Assembly: GCF_011074885.1 (NCBI RefSeq)
Contig: NC_054689.1
Location: 2,232,001-2,296,000, forward strand
DNA from: Brettanomyces bruxellensis
Lineage: Eukaryota; Ascomycota; Pichiomycetes; Pichiales; Pichiaceae
Length of the DNA: 64,000 bases
Reading direction: 5' to 3'
Shown here: positions 56,383-64,000 of the stretch, piece after piece
Position numbering within the stretch: position 1 is the first letter of the stretch
Layout: each line of letters starts with the position of its first letter
The notes under the pieces: model-generated
The model's database searches: none
The model's input: only the letters and a program-made list of their open reading frames with translations
What the model was told of the DNA's origin: nothing
Position numbers and translations under genes: made by a program

Positions 56383-57666
56383 TCAATTGATAGAACCTGC
56401 AAGTGAATTTTCAGTCTCATCTCTGCACCGCTTAAGAAATGGAATTAATTCGGTACCACCTGTACCCCTTAATTCGCTAGATTTTTGGAACTTAGCATTA
56501 GCCAATCCAATCTTTGGAGTTTTAGAATTTGGCAATGTACACTTTTGTGCATTTCTTGCCTGAATAATAATGTATCTTGTAACAAGTTGGATGTGACCAT
56601 CTCTAAATTGTTTCATCATGGTCACCGCGGAATTGTATGCACGTAATAATTCTGGGCAAGTTTCCGCATTATTTAAAGCATAGTCCCTAAGCAAATTCAC
56701 CTTGGAAAGATGATTTAAGAAATCCCTGTGTTTCCTAGGCATATATTTTTTCATTTCATTAGAAAAGGAATCGTTTTCCTTACTTTTATGTCCACCACAA
56801 CATGGCTTGTGTTTAATGTTGAGAATAAGATCCAATGTTTGAATTAAAGAAGATTGGGCATTTGATCCTCCCGAATAGACCCTCAATATTTTGGAGGAGT
56901 CACCGTAGTAAACACCTTCCAATCCTGCATTTTTCATATTTTTCCAACCAGCCAGGAATGGTCTTAACTTCGTATAGAAAAATGAAGGATCACAATGTTC
57001 ATGCATTCTCGTAAGCAATTTTTTTAAAACCTCAATTTGTTTTGTTAGGGTGTTGATGTTCTGGATGACTTTTCTAGGATTGTCCTTACGCGCATATTCG
57101 ATTGCTTTTAATCCGGTCGTAATGCATGGGGCACCAACATACTCAAAGTAAATACTGAGTAGATAAAACCAGCACTCATTTGACGAGCCGGTAAAAGTAT
57201 TTAATATCTCAATATTTCCAGGCTCGAATGATGATATTGTCTGAGGGTGTTTAGAATTGACAAATTTCCAGTTCCAAAGTATTAGCCCAGAGTATGAGGC
57301 AATGGGCAATAATCCTAAATAATCAGAAACCTCTACCCATGGCTTTGCCAATTGTGTTGGTAGCCGATTCACATAAGCTTCATCAGCCCAGATATATGCA
57401 TGAGCAATATATCCCAAAACTGAATACGCCCTCCTATACGCTCTATCATCTTTTAATCGGTCACAAGAGAGTAATGGCATTTTATTCACTGACAAACGAA
57501 ATTCTCGTTGTTTCAATAGTTCAACAATATTGCTAACCAAATTCTCCCATAAATCAAAATAGGATGGTAACCTTTCAAGTGGCTGTCGTTCTGGAAGAAA
57601 TCCGGTTACAGGTGAAATATCATAGCTGTTCAAATCTGGAAGAGGATAAAGGCTGAGTGATGGCAT
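56383..57666 (-). CDS. BNA2: Bna2 indoleamine/tryptophan 2,3-dioxygenase
   Basis: Bna2 is a cytosolic heme dioxygenase that opens the tryptophan ring to N-formylkynurenine, the first step of de novo NAD synthesis. The 427-aa product matches the IDO family: PSYFDLWENLVSN near the N-terminus, ARKDNPRKVIQNI, YYGDSSKILRVYSGGSNAQS SLIQTLDLIL, MPRKHRDFLNHL, the proximal heme ligand His358 in RDGHIQLVTRYIIIQA, and the C-terminal GTGGTELIPFLK. Length agrees with S. cerevisiae Bna2 (453 aa). The ATG at 57666 is the first in frame. It converges on CSR1 with 186 bp between stops. Confidence 0.95.
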   Translation of the reverse strand: MPSLSLYPLPDLNSYDISPVTGFLPERQPLERLPSYFDLWENLVSNIVELLKQREFRLSVNKMPLLSCDRLKDDRAYRRAYSVLGYIAHAYIWADEAYVNRLPTQLAKPWVEVSDYLGLLPIASYSGLILWNWKFVNSKHPQTISSFEPGNIEILNTFTGSSNECWFYLLSIYFEYVGAPCITTGLKAIEYARKDNPRKVIQNINTLTKQIEVLKKLLTRMHEHCDPSFFYTKLRPFLAGWKNMKNAGLEGVYYGDSSKILRVYSGGSNAQSSLIQTLDLILNIKHKPCCGGHKSKENDSFSNEMKKYMPRKHRDFLNHLSKVNLLRDYALNNAETCPELLRAYNSAVTMMKQFRDGHIQLVTRYIIIQARNAQKCTLPNSKTPKIGLANAKFQKSSELRGTGGTELIPFLKRCRDETENSLAGSIN

Positions 57667-59251
57667 TCTCTTTTTTTTCTCCTTGAAGGAACAAAATCAG
57701 CAGATCCTTAGCTTAGACTTAATATCAACCAATTATAATCAGTATTTGAAGATAAAATGGTCGTTTGCTTGTAAAGTCGTACTATAAATCGGAATAAATT
57801 TGAAAGTACAAAAAAAAGGATTGGAAAACGCTGGAAAATGGGAAAAAAAAGGAGTGGACGCAAGTAATCCTTAATTCAAAGAAAAAGTTAGTTTTCGCGG
57901 TACTTTGAGTGTCGCTCTCATTGAAGAAACTTAATTCGTCGCAAAAAAATTTTCCTGTGTGGTCCCAACTACTCCATTACTGCAAAAGGAAGCGTAACGA
58001 AGTCTAAGAATAATAAATACATGATTAGCCAGAAATGCATTGACTTATAAGAAAGAGGTCGAGAATTACCCCATTCCAAAATTCAACAATATGTTTACTT
58101 TCCTTGATCATTCAAAAAGCACTACTTTTGTTTCTTGTTTTTGATGGGGAAGCATTCAAAGGATTGTTTTTATTTCTTTATATGCATTTGTGTACAAGTC
58201 AATTGGGGCCACAATTTTACTGACAGTGATCAGTAATCCTATATATTCGATACACCAGCAACTGAAAACACCCACATATATTGTAATGTGTGAATATTGC
58301 CCTTGGGTTTTTGAATTAGGGTAGATATCCCTTCAGTTCGTAGTTATAACTTTTTGGTTTTCCATTAATAAATCAGTATGCTTTCCTTGAAAGATGTGTC
58401 ATCTTCCTTTTTGATTGCTCTGAAAGAAAAAATTTAGTGTAAGAGTTTTGATTAAATATCGTGTTGACCAATTAATTATTTTACTGAGTTGGCCGTATTC
58501 GGCAGCTCGCGCGCTAAATAAAGGATTTTTTATGAGCAATTATATATTCAAGTAAATTTCCACTTTCTTCATAGTTTTTAATATATATTTCTAAACTATG
58601 TTTGTATGAATGTATGAAAAGAATATTTTAAGAAAAAAAGTGTCAAAATTAATAAAATATAAAAGGAAAGAGGATTCTTTGAATTGCGAAGAAGAGGTTT
58701 ATTGAGTAATCTATTATTTTAATTTATTTAGTCTTTTTTTATTTGTCTGACTTAAAGGTAAGTTGTCATGCTTTAATCATTTGAGAAAATATCATTTTTG
58801 AGTTTTTCTGTTAGTAAAAAACATACGATTTATTTTACTTAGGAAATATTTGAAAGCATGAAAATGTATGCTTTATTTTCTACAACTCTCCAATTTGTCA
58901 TTTCCCACATTTAAGAGTCACGTGATCGAACGTTTGCCTTCCACCAAATAATAAATAACGCAAAAATAAAAGTATATCATTTTTCAACAATATGTGTTTA
59001 CTGCAAAGCCTCGATTTAAACCTGAGTATGGAAGATACTCCCGGATAGATGAATTTGGAAGTCATCGATGAGTAGAGGACCAGGTTTGTTATTTCCGTGT
59101 AAGGATGTAAAATAGGGCAACTCGAAGTTACGTAAACCTTTCGCACTAACTGATAAAAAAAAAGCATTCAATTCAAGAAAGTTTCCCCCTCACTAGGCAT
59201 CAAATCTTTTCAGGTACCAAGGTTTTCCTCAAGAGAAGACAAAGTTTTGTT
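57667..59251. other. 1.6-kb gene-free divergent region BNA2 / ESA1
   Basis: This is the largest gap in the window (1,585 bp), between two divergent genes. It is very AT-rich at 58540-58900. A TCACGTGA palindrome (58918-58925) that could bind Cbf1 lies about 330 bp before ESA1. The longest frame (59167-58898, 89 codons) has no similarity or biased composition. No tRNA or snoRNA signature was seen. Confidence 0.5.
58917..58924. promoter_or_regulatory. GTCACGTG, Cbf1-type E-box
   Basis: GTCACGTG matches the Cbf1 consensus RTCACRTG, used both in promoters and as centromere element CDEI in S. cerevisiae. It lies upstream of ESA1. No CDEIII (TTTCCGAA core) is found within 200 bp, so a promoter role is likelier. 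Confidence 0.4.
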
Positions 59252-60619
59252 ATGTCTGATTCAGAAGATTCAGGGCCCGATCAGGAGCAGATTCAAAGAC
59301 TTACGGCTCCTGAACCATCGAAAGAAGAGTTCTTTACAGAGTCACAATTGATATCAGGATGTCAAGTATACGCAGAGAAAAACGGGAAATACATTTTGGC
59401 AGAGGTTCTAGGGAGCCAGCTGAAGCATGAGAGAATGCTATATTATGTTCATTATGTGCTGTACAACAAGAGATTGGATGAACTAATACCATTCAAGAAA
59501 ATCGATACTCATCGACCGTTGTATATGCCGAAACCACAGGAGAAACAGGATAAAAAGCACAAAAAGAAGAAACAAAAGAAGAAAAAAAGTACTAAAGATA
59601 CAGATAATGATAAGGGTCAGTCTTTGGAGGATGATGAAGTTGACCTAGACCACCTTAACGTCCAGGGTATAGTAAGGAAAGAGGATCAACTGAGTAGAGC
59701 AGATGCTATTAAAAGACTTCGTACTAGTGGCTCGATGATTCAAGGAGATGTTCATGTAACGGCAAGGATGAGAAATTTCAGTAAAGTCTTTATAGGGAAG
59801 CATGAAGTTGAACCATGGTATTTCTCCCCATATCCAGTGGAATTCACCGAGAAGGGAATTCTCTACATAGACGATTTCACATTAAACTTCTTTGGGTCTA
59901 AGAAACAGTTTGAGCGCTTCAGATCGAAGTCAACTTTGAGACATCCTCCGGGAAATGAAATTTACAGGGATGACTACGTTTCGTTCTTTGAAATAGATGG
60001 GAAGAAACAGACAACATGGTGCAGAAATCTTTGTTTGATGTCCAAGCTTTTCTTGGACCATAAGACTGTTTACTATGATGTTGACCCATTTCTTTTCTAC
60101 TGTATGACAAGAAGGGATGAGTACGGATATCATCTAGTGGGGTACTTTTCCAAGGAAAAAGAGAGTGCCGATGGTTACAATGTTGCCTGTATTTTGACTC
60201 TTCCGATGTATCAGAGACATGGATATGGTAAGTTGTTGATTCAATTTTCGTACGAACTTTCCAAAATGGAGGGAAAAGTCGGGTCACCGGAAAAACCTCT
60301 TTCCGATCTTGGTTTACTTTCGTATAGAGCCTATTGGACAGAGACGATATCTAGGCTGCTTATTGAGAACCACGTTTCGGAGATTAGTATAGACGAGATC
60401 TCACAAATGACGTCAATGACAACAACAGATATCTTACACACTCTACAGATCTTGAACATGCTAAAATATTACAAGGGGCAGCATATAATATGCCTAAGCG
60501 ATCAGGTCATAAATACATATAACAGGCTACGGAAGAAGAAGAGACACACAATAGATGCCTCGAAACTAGTTTGGAAACCTCCTGTTTTTACTGCTGCGCA
60601 GTTAAGATTTGGATGGTAG
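59252..60619 (+). CDS. ESA1: Esa1 MYST-family histone acetyltransferase
   Basis: Esa1 is the catalytic subunit of NuA4; it acetylates H4, H2A and H2A.Z and is essential in S. cerevisiae. The 455-aa product has a chromo-barrel (about 30-85), a Lys-rich linker (about 90-115), then the MYST domain starting VTARMRNFSKVFIGKHEVEP. The acetyl-CoA loop is Q321-R-H-G-Y-G326, the catalytic cysteine is Cys313 and the general base Glu347 lies in SPEKPLSDLG, matching yeast Esa1 Cys304 and Glu338. The MYST zinc finger appears diverged: the usual C2HC cysteines are absent from PWYFSPYPVEF, as in S. cerevisiae Esa1. Length agrees with the family (445 aa). Confidence 0.95.
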   Translation: MSDSEDSGPDQEQIQRLTAPEPSKEEFFTESQLISGCQVYAEKNGKYILAEVLGSQLKHERMLYYVHYVLYNKRLDELIPFKKIDTHRPLYMPKPQEKQDKKHKKKKQKKKKSTKDTDNDKGQSLEDDEVDLDHLNVQGIVRKEDQLSRADAIKRLRTSGSMIQGDVHVTARMRNFSKVFIGKHEVEPWYFSPYPVEFTEKGILYIDDFTLNFFGSKKQFERFRSKSTLRHPPGNEIYRDDYVSFFEIDGKKQTTWCRNLCLMSKLFLDHKTVYYDVDPFLFYCMTRRDEYGYHLVGYFSKEKESADGYNVACILTLPMYQRHGYGKLLIQFSYELSKMEGKVGSPEKPLSDLGLLSYRAYWTETISRLLIENHVSEISIDEISQMTSMTTTDILHTLQILNMLKYYKGQHIICLSDQVINTYNRLRKKKRHTIDASKLVWKPPVFTAAQLRFGW

Positions 60620-60735
60620 CAATTTACTGTATATTTTAATCATATCAATAAAAGAAAGTAGGTAAAAGAAAAGAGTCGAGATTATTAGTCAGAGAAACTG
60701 TCCGAATGTTTATAAAGTGAATACTAGTGACAATT

Positions 60736-61812
60736 CTACTGGGCAATTGAATGCGCCTGATGCTTATTACGTTCTGCAAGACTTGCAGCAGCTGCACTTG
60801 GAATCTTTATACCACAAAAATCACCCCATGTTGAGTGTATTTCATGTGTGTGAACACATTCCTCTTCAGAGTGTGGAGGCACTCCATCTGGGCATGGAAG
60901 TATTGTACCGAAGAAAAAGTGTTGAACAACAGGTAATTTCGACAGAACCTCGGCCTTGTACATTTTTATCATACCTTCCTCGATTTTCTTCCATGTCTTG
61001 ACTCCACTTATGTCATCAAGCATCGGGGAGCTTTCTCTCAAAGAAACGGCACCTGTCTTAGTCTTGTTGATGAAATCAACACAACTAAAGTATAGATACT
61101 TGTCCTTAAACTCCGCAACATAATCCTTATTGTGAATGCTCAAAGGTCTTGGCCTTCTAAATGGGGAAAGTTGTGCTGCTCCGAAAAGAAATGGGAGAAA
61201 ATGGAAATCATCCAAACCCCAAACTCCGTGAGATCCCGCGGGTTCAAGCCAATATTTCAGTTCCAATGCTCTCATTGTCTTCATATATCTTGCAAATAAT
61301 TTCAATACTATGGACTTGTCATAATCTCTGGATTGGAAGTAGGAAAGATGATCAAGAGAGTATAAAAAGCAAAGGAAGTTAAGTTCATGTCCTGAACCAT
61401 AATCGATTCTTTCCCGATCACCGAATGAATTGATTAAATACACTCGAAGTTCAGTTGCGTAATCATTGTTCGAATCATAATGTAGCTGCAAGTGCTCATG
61501 TATCAAATCTGTTGCTTTCTCTCTCAATTCATCGAAGAAATCTTTGAATTCAACTTTACCAAATCGGCTTGTAGTCTCTGTTTTAATAGGATGGGCCTCT
61601 GAAATTTGATCGATCTCATCAAACAACTTTAAGACGCCATCTATTTTACTATCGACAGGTATGCTTTTGTCTGTAAGTTCTAAACCATGGACTGAGGTTG
61701 CAAGTCGAATGACAAAGTTCAAAATATTGCCAAAAGTTTCGGACTTTTCAAATTTGTCTAAATCCGCCTCCGTTCTTAGACGTTTAACTGGCTCTATATA
61801 CTGTTCAACCAT
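60736..61812 (-). CDS. RRD2: Rrd2-type PP2A activator (PTPA, peptidyl-prolyl isomerase)
   Basis: Rrd1/Rrd2 (PTPA/Ypa) activate PP2A-family phosphatases and carry prolyl-isomerase activity. The 358-aa product has the diagnostic blocks SRFGKVEFKDFFDEL, RIDYGSGHELNFLCFLY, KYWLEPAGSHGVWGLDDFHF, LPFLFGAAQL, SPMLDDISGVKTW and GMIKMYKAEVLSKLPVVQHF. The C-terminal HTWGDFCGIKIPSAAAA (here starting from STWGDF) and the length equal to S. cerevisiae Rrd2 (358 aa) favour RRD2 over RRD1. It converges on ESA1 with 116 bp between stops. Confidence 0.9.
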   Translation of the reverse strand: MVEQYIEPVKRLRTEADLDKFEKSETFGNILNFVIRLATSVHGLELTDKSIPVDSKIDGVLKLFDEIDQISEAHPIKTETTSRFGKVEFKDFFDELREKATDLIHEHLQLHYDSNNDYATELRVYLINSFGDRERIDYGSGHELNFLCFLYSLDHLSYFQSRDYDKSIVLKLFARYMKTMRALELKYWLEPAGSHGVWGLDDFHFLPFLFGAAQLSPFRRPRPLSIHNKDYVAEFKDKYLYFSCVDFINKTKTGAVSLRESSPMLDDISGVKTWKKIEEGMIKMYKAEVLSKLPVVQHFFFGTILPCPDGVPPHSEEECVHTHEIHSTWGDFCGIKIPSAAAASLAERNKHQAHSIAQ

Positions 61813-62192
61813 TTGATAAATGCAAATTAGCTCGTGTGTTTAAATTATTCAGCAATAAAGGATACATGAAAACTTTTGAAAGCGTTTGTTTGCATAAGCA
61901 AACACCTGACATGCCAAGATTATATAAAACATTTATTCTATCGCTATTGTTTCACTTTTTTTTTTTTTTTTTTTTTTCGTTTTGAAGACGGCTGCCGATA
62001 CTAAAAATACCAAATTTATCGCTATCTACAGAGCGTCACGTCACCACTCCAATAAAATACAAAATTGTTATCATTCGAAAATACTTGCTTTTAGTATTCT
62101 CAAGACTATATAATTTTTAAAAACAAACTAAAACAAAATCAGATGAATATATGAGGCACACCCCAACTCTAATTTTCCACTACGGTTGGTCA
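61813..62192. other. intergenic region RRD2 promoter - UGA4 3' end
   Basis: This 380-bp gap holds the RRD2 promoter, with a 22-T run (61956-61977) about 150 bp upstream of the RRD2 ATG. Nothing else was recognised. Confidence 0.5.
61956..61977. repeat. poly(dA:dT) tract, 22 T
   Basis: A run of 22 T lies upstream of RRD2. It is likely a nucleosome-excluding promoter tract. The length may be imprecise in the assembly. Confidence 0.8.
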
Positions 62193-63860
62193 TCAGTCCT
62201 CCTTTTGCTCAAGATCCTCATTTTTTTCCTGATAGACAGGAACAGCATCATCAACATCGAGAGCATCCTCTGGTGATAGGTTGGAGCAAGGACCATGGAA
62301 ATATTTGTACTTATACACGTAGTAGTAGACGGCAGACAAAAGCCAGACACCACAAGAAATGGCACATGTATAGTTCATGGTATCTTTGGTAACACCAATA
62401 GAGGATGGGAACATACAAATGCAGATAATGAACAAACCCCACAAACAAGTAATCCAGGAATTAACCTGGGACCACAGGTGGCCCAAATAGAAAGCACCTG
62501 GGTTAAAGCGACGTTTACCGGATGTTAAACGGAGGAAAATAGGTGTGCACCAGGCCAAATAATTTCCGGAAACACCAAGTGAGAAAAGTGCATTAGATGC
62601 AGCAGAACCAGCTAGACAAAGACATCCGAGGATTAATCCAACACTGGAGGCAAAGAAAACAGCTCTAATTGGAACTTTCAATCTTTTATCAACGACCTTG
62701 ACAAAGCTGGCAAATGGAAGACCATTGTCACGTGCAAAAGCCCACACTTGACGAGAAAGGGCAGTGAGAATGGAAGAGCCCATGAGCCATTGACAAACAG
62801 ACATTAAAGACATCAATGCGATGGCCCATTTACGTCCCAAAGAGTCGTAAATGATCTGTGCCATTGGGAATCCAGTATCGGTATTGAGGATCGATTCAAT
62901 CTGATCCTTCTTAATGCAAGCATTCGTACAGAGGATGATGAAAAAGCCAACTACACCACAGAAGGAGATGGAACCGGTGATACCGATGGGAACACCAAAC
63001 GAGGCATTACGGGCCTCCTCGGACATATGGACACACGAGTCAAATGCTCCGATAGTCCACACTGCAGTCATCATGGATAATACAAACTGGAACCCTATGG
63101 GCCAATTGGAGTAATTCTGAACTTCAACAAAGATGGTTTTAGCACTGTTGAAATGGTGAAGATTCTTGGATGTTCCCACAGGCAACGCTATAAGGTAGAT
63201 GACAATCAAACCTGTGTTGGCAATAGCAGAGACGGTTTGGAGCCAGGCAACATGCTTTGAAGAAAGGCAAGTACATATGGCTTGGGCCAGGACACATGCT
63301 GCAAAGACGCCATAAATTTTACCTCTAGTGATGTCGAAGTCACCATCCTTGGTGAGGTAAACAGCAGCAAGGATCTCCTCCGAATTTCCGTAAGCAATAG
63401 ACACCAATCCTGCACACAAGGCCATGGAGTTGGAAAGACCAATAACGAAAGAGATGGGGACTCTGTAGTTTTCTGGTGCATAGTAGAAAGTCCAGTAATA
63501 CAAACCACCAGAAGTAGGAATGGCAGAGGCTAGCTCTGACATCGAAATACCAACAGAGAGAATGAAGATTGACGAAACAAACCAAGACCACAAGAATCCA
63601 GCGGGACCAGCCGTGTATCCTGTACCTGTCAAAGACGAAATTGAGGGAAGCAAGCCCATAATAGAATAGGCAATACCAAACTCTTGCCAAGTAGAGAACG
63701 TTCTTTTCAACTCCTGTTTGTATCCAATCTCGGCAAGTAACTTTTCATCTCCCACGACATTTTTGGCATTGATATTTCGGATTACAGACTGTGTTGACTT
63801 GATGGCAGATATTCGTGTCCTAATAGGACTTCTGATCGATTCAATAGGATTCAATGGCAT
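62193..63860 (-). CDS. UGA4: Uga4-like GABA/polyamine permease
   Basis: Uga4 is an amino acid-polyamine-choline superfamily permease that imports GABA and related compounds; in S. cerevisiae it sits mainly on vacuole and plasma membranes. The product is 555 aa from the ATG at 63860; a GTG nine codons upstream is not used. About twelve membrane helices are visible. EIGYKQELKRTFSTWQEFGI precedes helix one; SELASAIPTSGGLYYWTFYY, WTIGAFDSCVHMSEEARNA, QVWAFARDNGLPFASF and the C-terminal YKYKYFHGPCSNLS match Uga4. Hnm1, Bio5 and Tpo5 are related alternatives but fit less well. The 5' flank runs off the window. Confidence 0.87.
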   Translation of the reverse strand: MPLNPIESIRSPIRTRISAIKSTQSVIRNINAKNVVGDEKLLAEIGYKQELKRTFSTWQEFGIAYSIMGLLPSISSLTGTGYTAGPAGFLWSWFVSSIFILSVGISMSELASAIPTSGGLYYWTFYYAPENYRVPISFVIGLSNSMALCAGLVSIAYGNSEEILAAVYLTKDGDFDITRGKIYGVFAACVLAQAICTCLSSKHVAWLQTVSAIANTGLIVIYLIALPVGTSKNLHHFNSAKTIFVEVQNYSNWPIGFQFVLSMMTAVWTIGAFDSCVHMSEEARNASFGVPIGITGSISFCGVVGFFIILCTNACIKKDQIESILNTDTGFPMAQIIYDSLGRKWAIALMSLMSVCQWLMGSSILTALSRQVWAFARDNGLPFASFVKVVDKRLKVPIRAVFFASSVGLILGCLCLAGSAASNALFSLGVSGNYLAWCTPIFLRLTSGKRRFNPGAFYLGHLWSQVNSWITCLWGLFIICICMFPSSIGVTKDTMNYTCAISCGVWLLSAVYYYVYKYKYFHGPCSNLSPEDALDVDDAVPVYQEKNEDLEQKED

Positions 63861-64000
63861 TTTGTGACTATGTGATGGTGGTGACACTTCAAAGAAGATT
63901 TATTTTAGGAAAAAAAAAAAGTCCCTTCAATAAAATACAGACACCAACAGGAAGTGTGGAAAGATGGATTCAATATTCCTTATAAATGTGTTGGACCTTG

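Noticed and set aside
58898..59167. 89-codon minus frame upstream of ESA1
   Set aside because: No similarity; it overlaps the likely ESA1 promoter and an AT-rich stretch.
1..64000. tRNA and rRNA genes, CRISPR arrays, alternative CUG code
   Set aside because: I found no box A/box B pairs or rRNA-like sequence by eye, no regularly spaced repeats, and CTG is used at an invariant SH3 leucine. A tRNA search program should confirm the first point.

Overview
This is nuclear DNA of a budding yeast (Saccharomycotina). The genes are dense, mostly intronless, and almost all match Saccharomyces cerevisiae proteins. The two introns found have GTAAGT donors and perfect TACTAAC branch sites. CTG is read as leucine at an invariant position (the ALYDF motif of the BUD14 SH3 domain, bases 938-940), so this is not a CUG-Ser species. 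A relative of the complex I assembly factor NDUFAF6 and a fused pseudouridine-catabolism enzyme, neither of which I know from S. cerevisiae, point to a lineage outside Saccharomycetaceae. A Pichiaceae/Brettanomyces-like yeast would fit; the genus is inference only.

Layout. 0-13 kb: BUD14, KAP104, a frameshifted allantoinase gene (DAL1), MSH2 and a PQ-loop vacuolar transporter (YPQ1-like). 13-22 kb: TRM10, intron-containing NOP1, SLX5-like, an unrecognised gene with weak Atos-like similarity, an SLC35F6-like transporter and VPS68. 22-28.5 kb: MCK1, then a complete LTR-retrotransposon insertion (24224-28205). 28.5-40 kb: NDUFAF6-like, GEA2, URA3, intron-containing TIM9, a bromodomain protein and MMS21. 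40-57.7 kb: TFC3, PAP2/TRF4, PRE8, APE4, BIG1-like, a PsuG-PsuK fusion, CSR1 and BNA2. 57.7-64 kb: a 1.6-kb gene-free gap, ESA1, RRD2 and UGA4.

The genes are unlinked housekeeping functions (nuclear import, mismatch repair, tRNA and rRNA modification, the SUMO/ubiquitin pathway, Arf activation, TFIIIC, RNA surveillance, proteasome, NAD synthesis, histone acetylation). Three groups of neighbours recall S. cerevisiae gene order: MSH2-YPQ1-TRM10, NOP1-SLX5, and GEA2-URA3-TIM9-MMS21.

The most unusual item is the Ty1/copia-type element. It has 504-bp LTRs that look identical, a perfect 5-bp target duplication and a gag start inside the LTR, so it inserted recently. Its internal region is only 2,974 bp and is full of stop codons, so it was probably mobilised in trans by another element. 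Second is DAL1, where one missing base breaks an otherwise intact allantoinase. No tRNA, rRNA or CRISPR was found.
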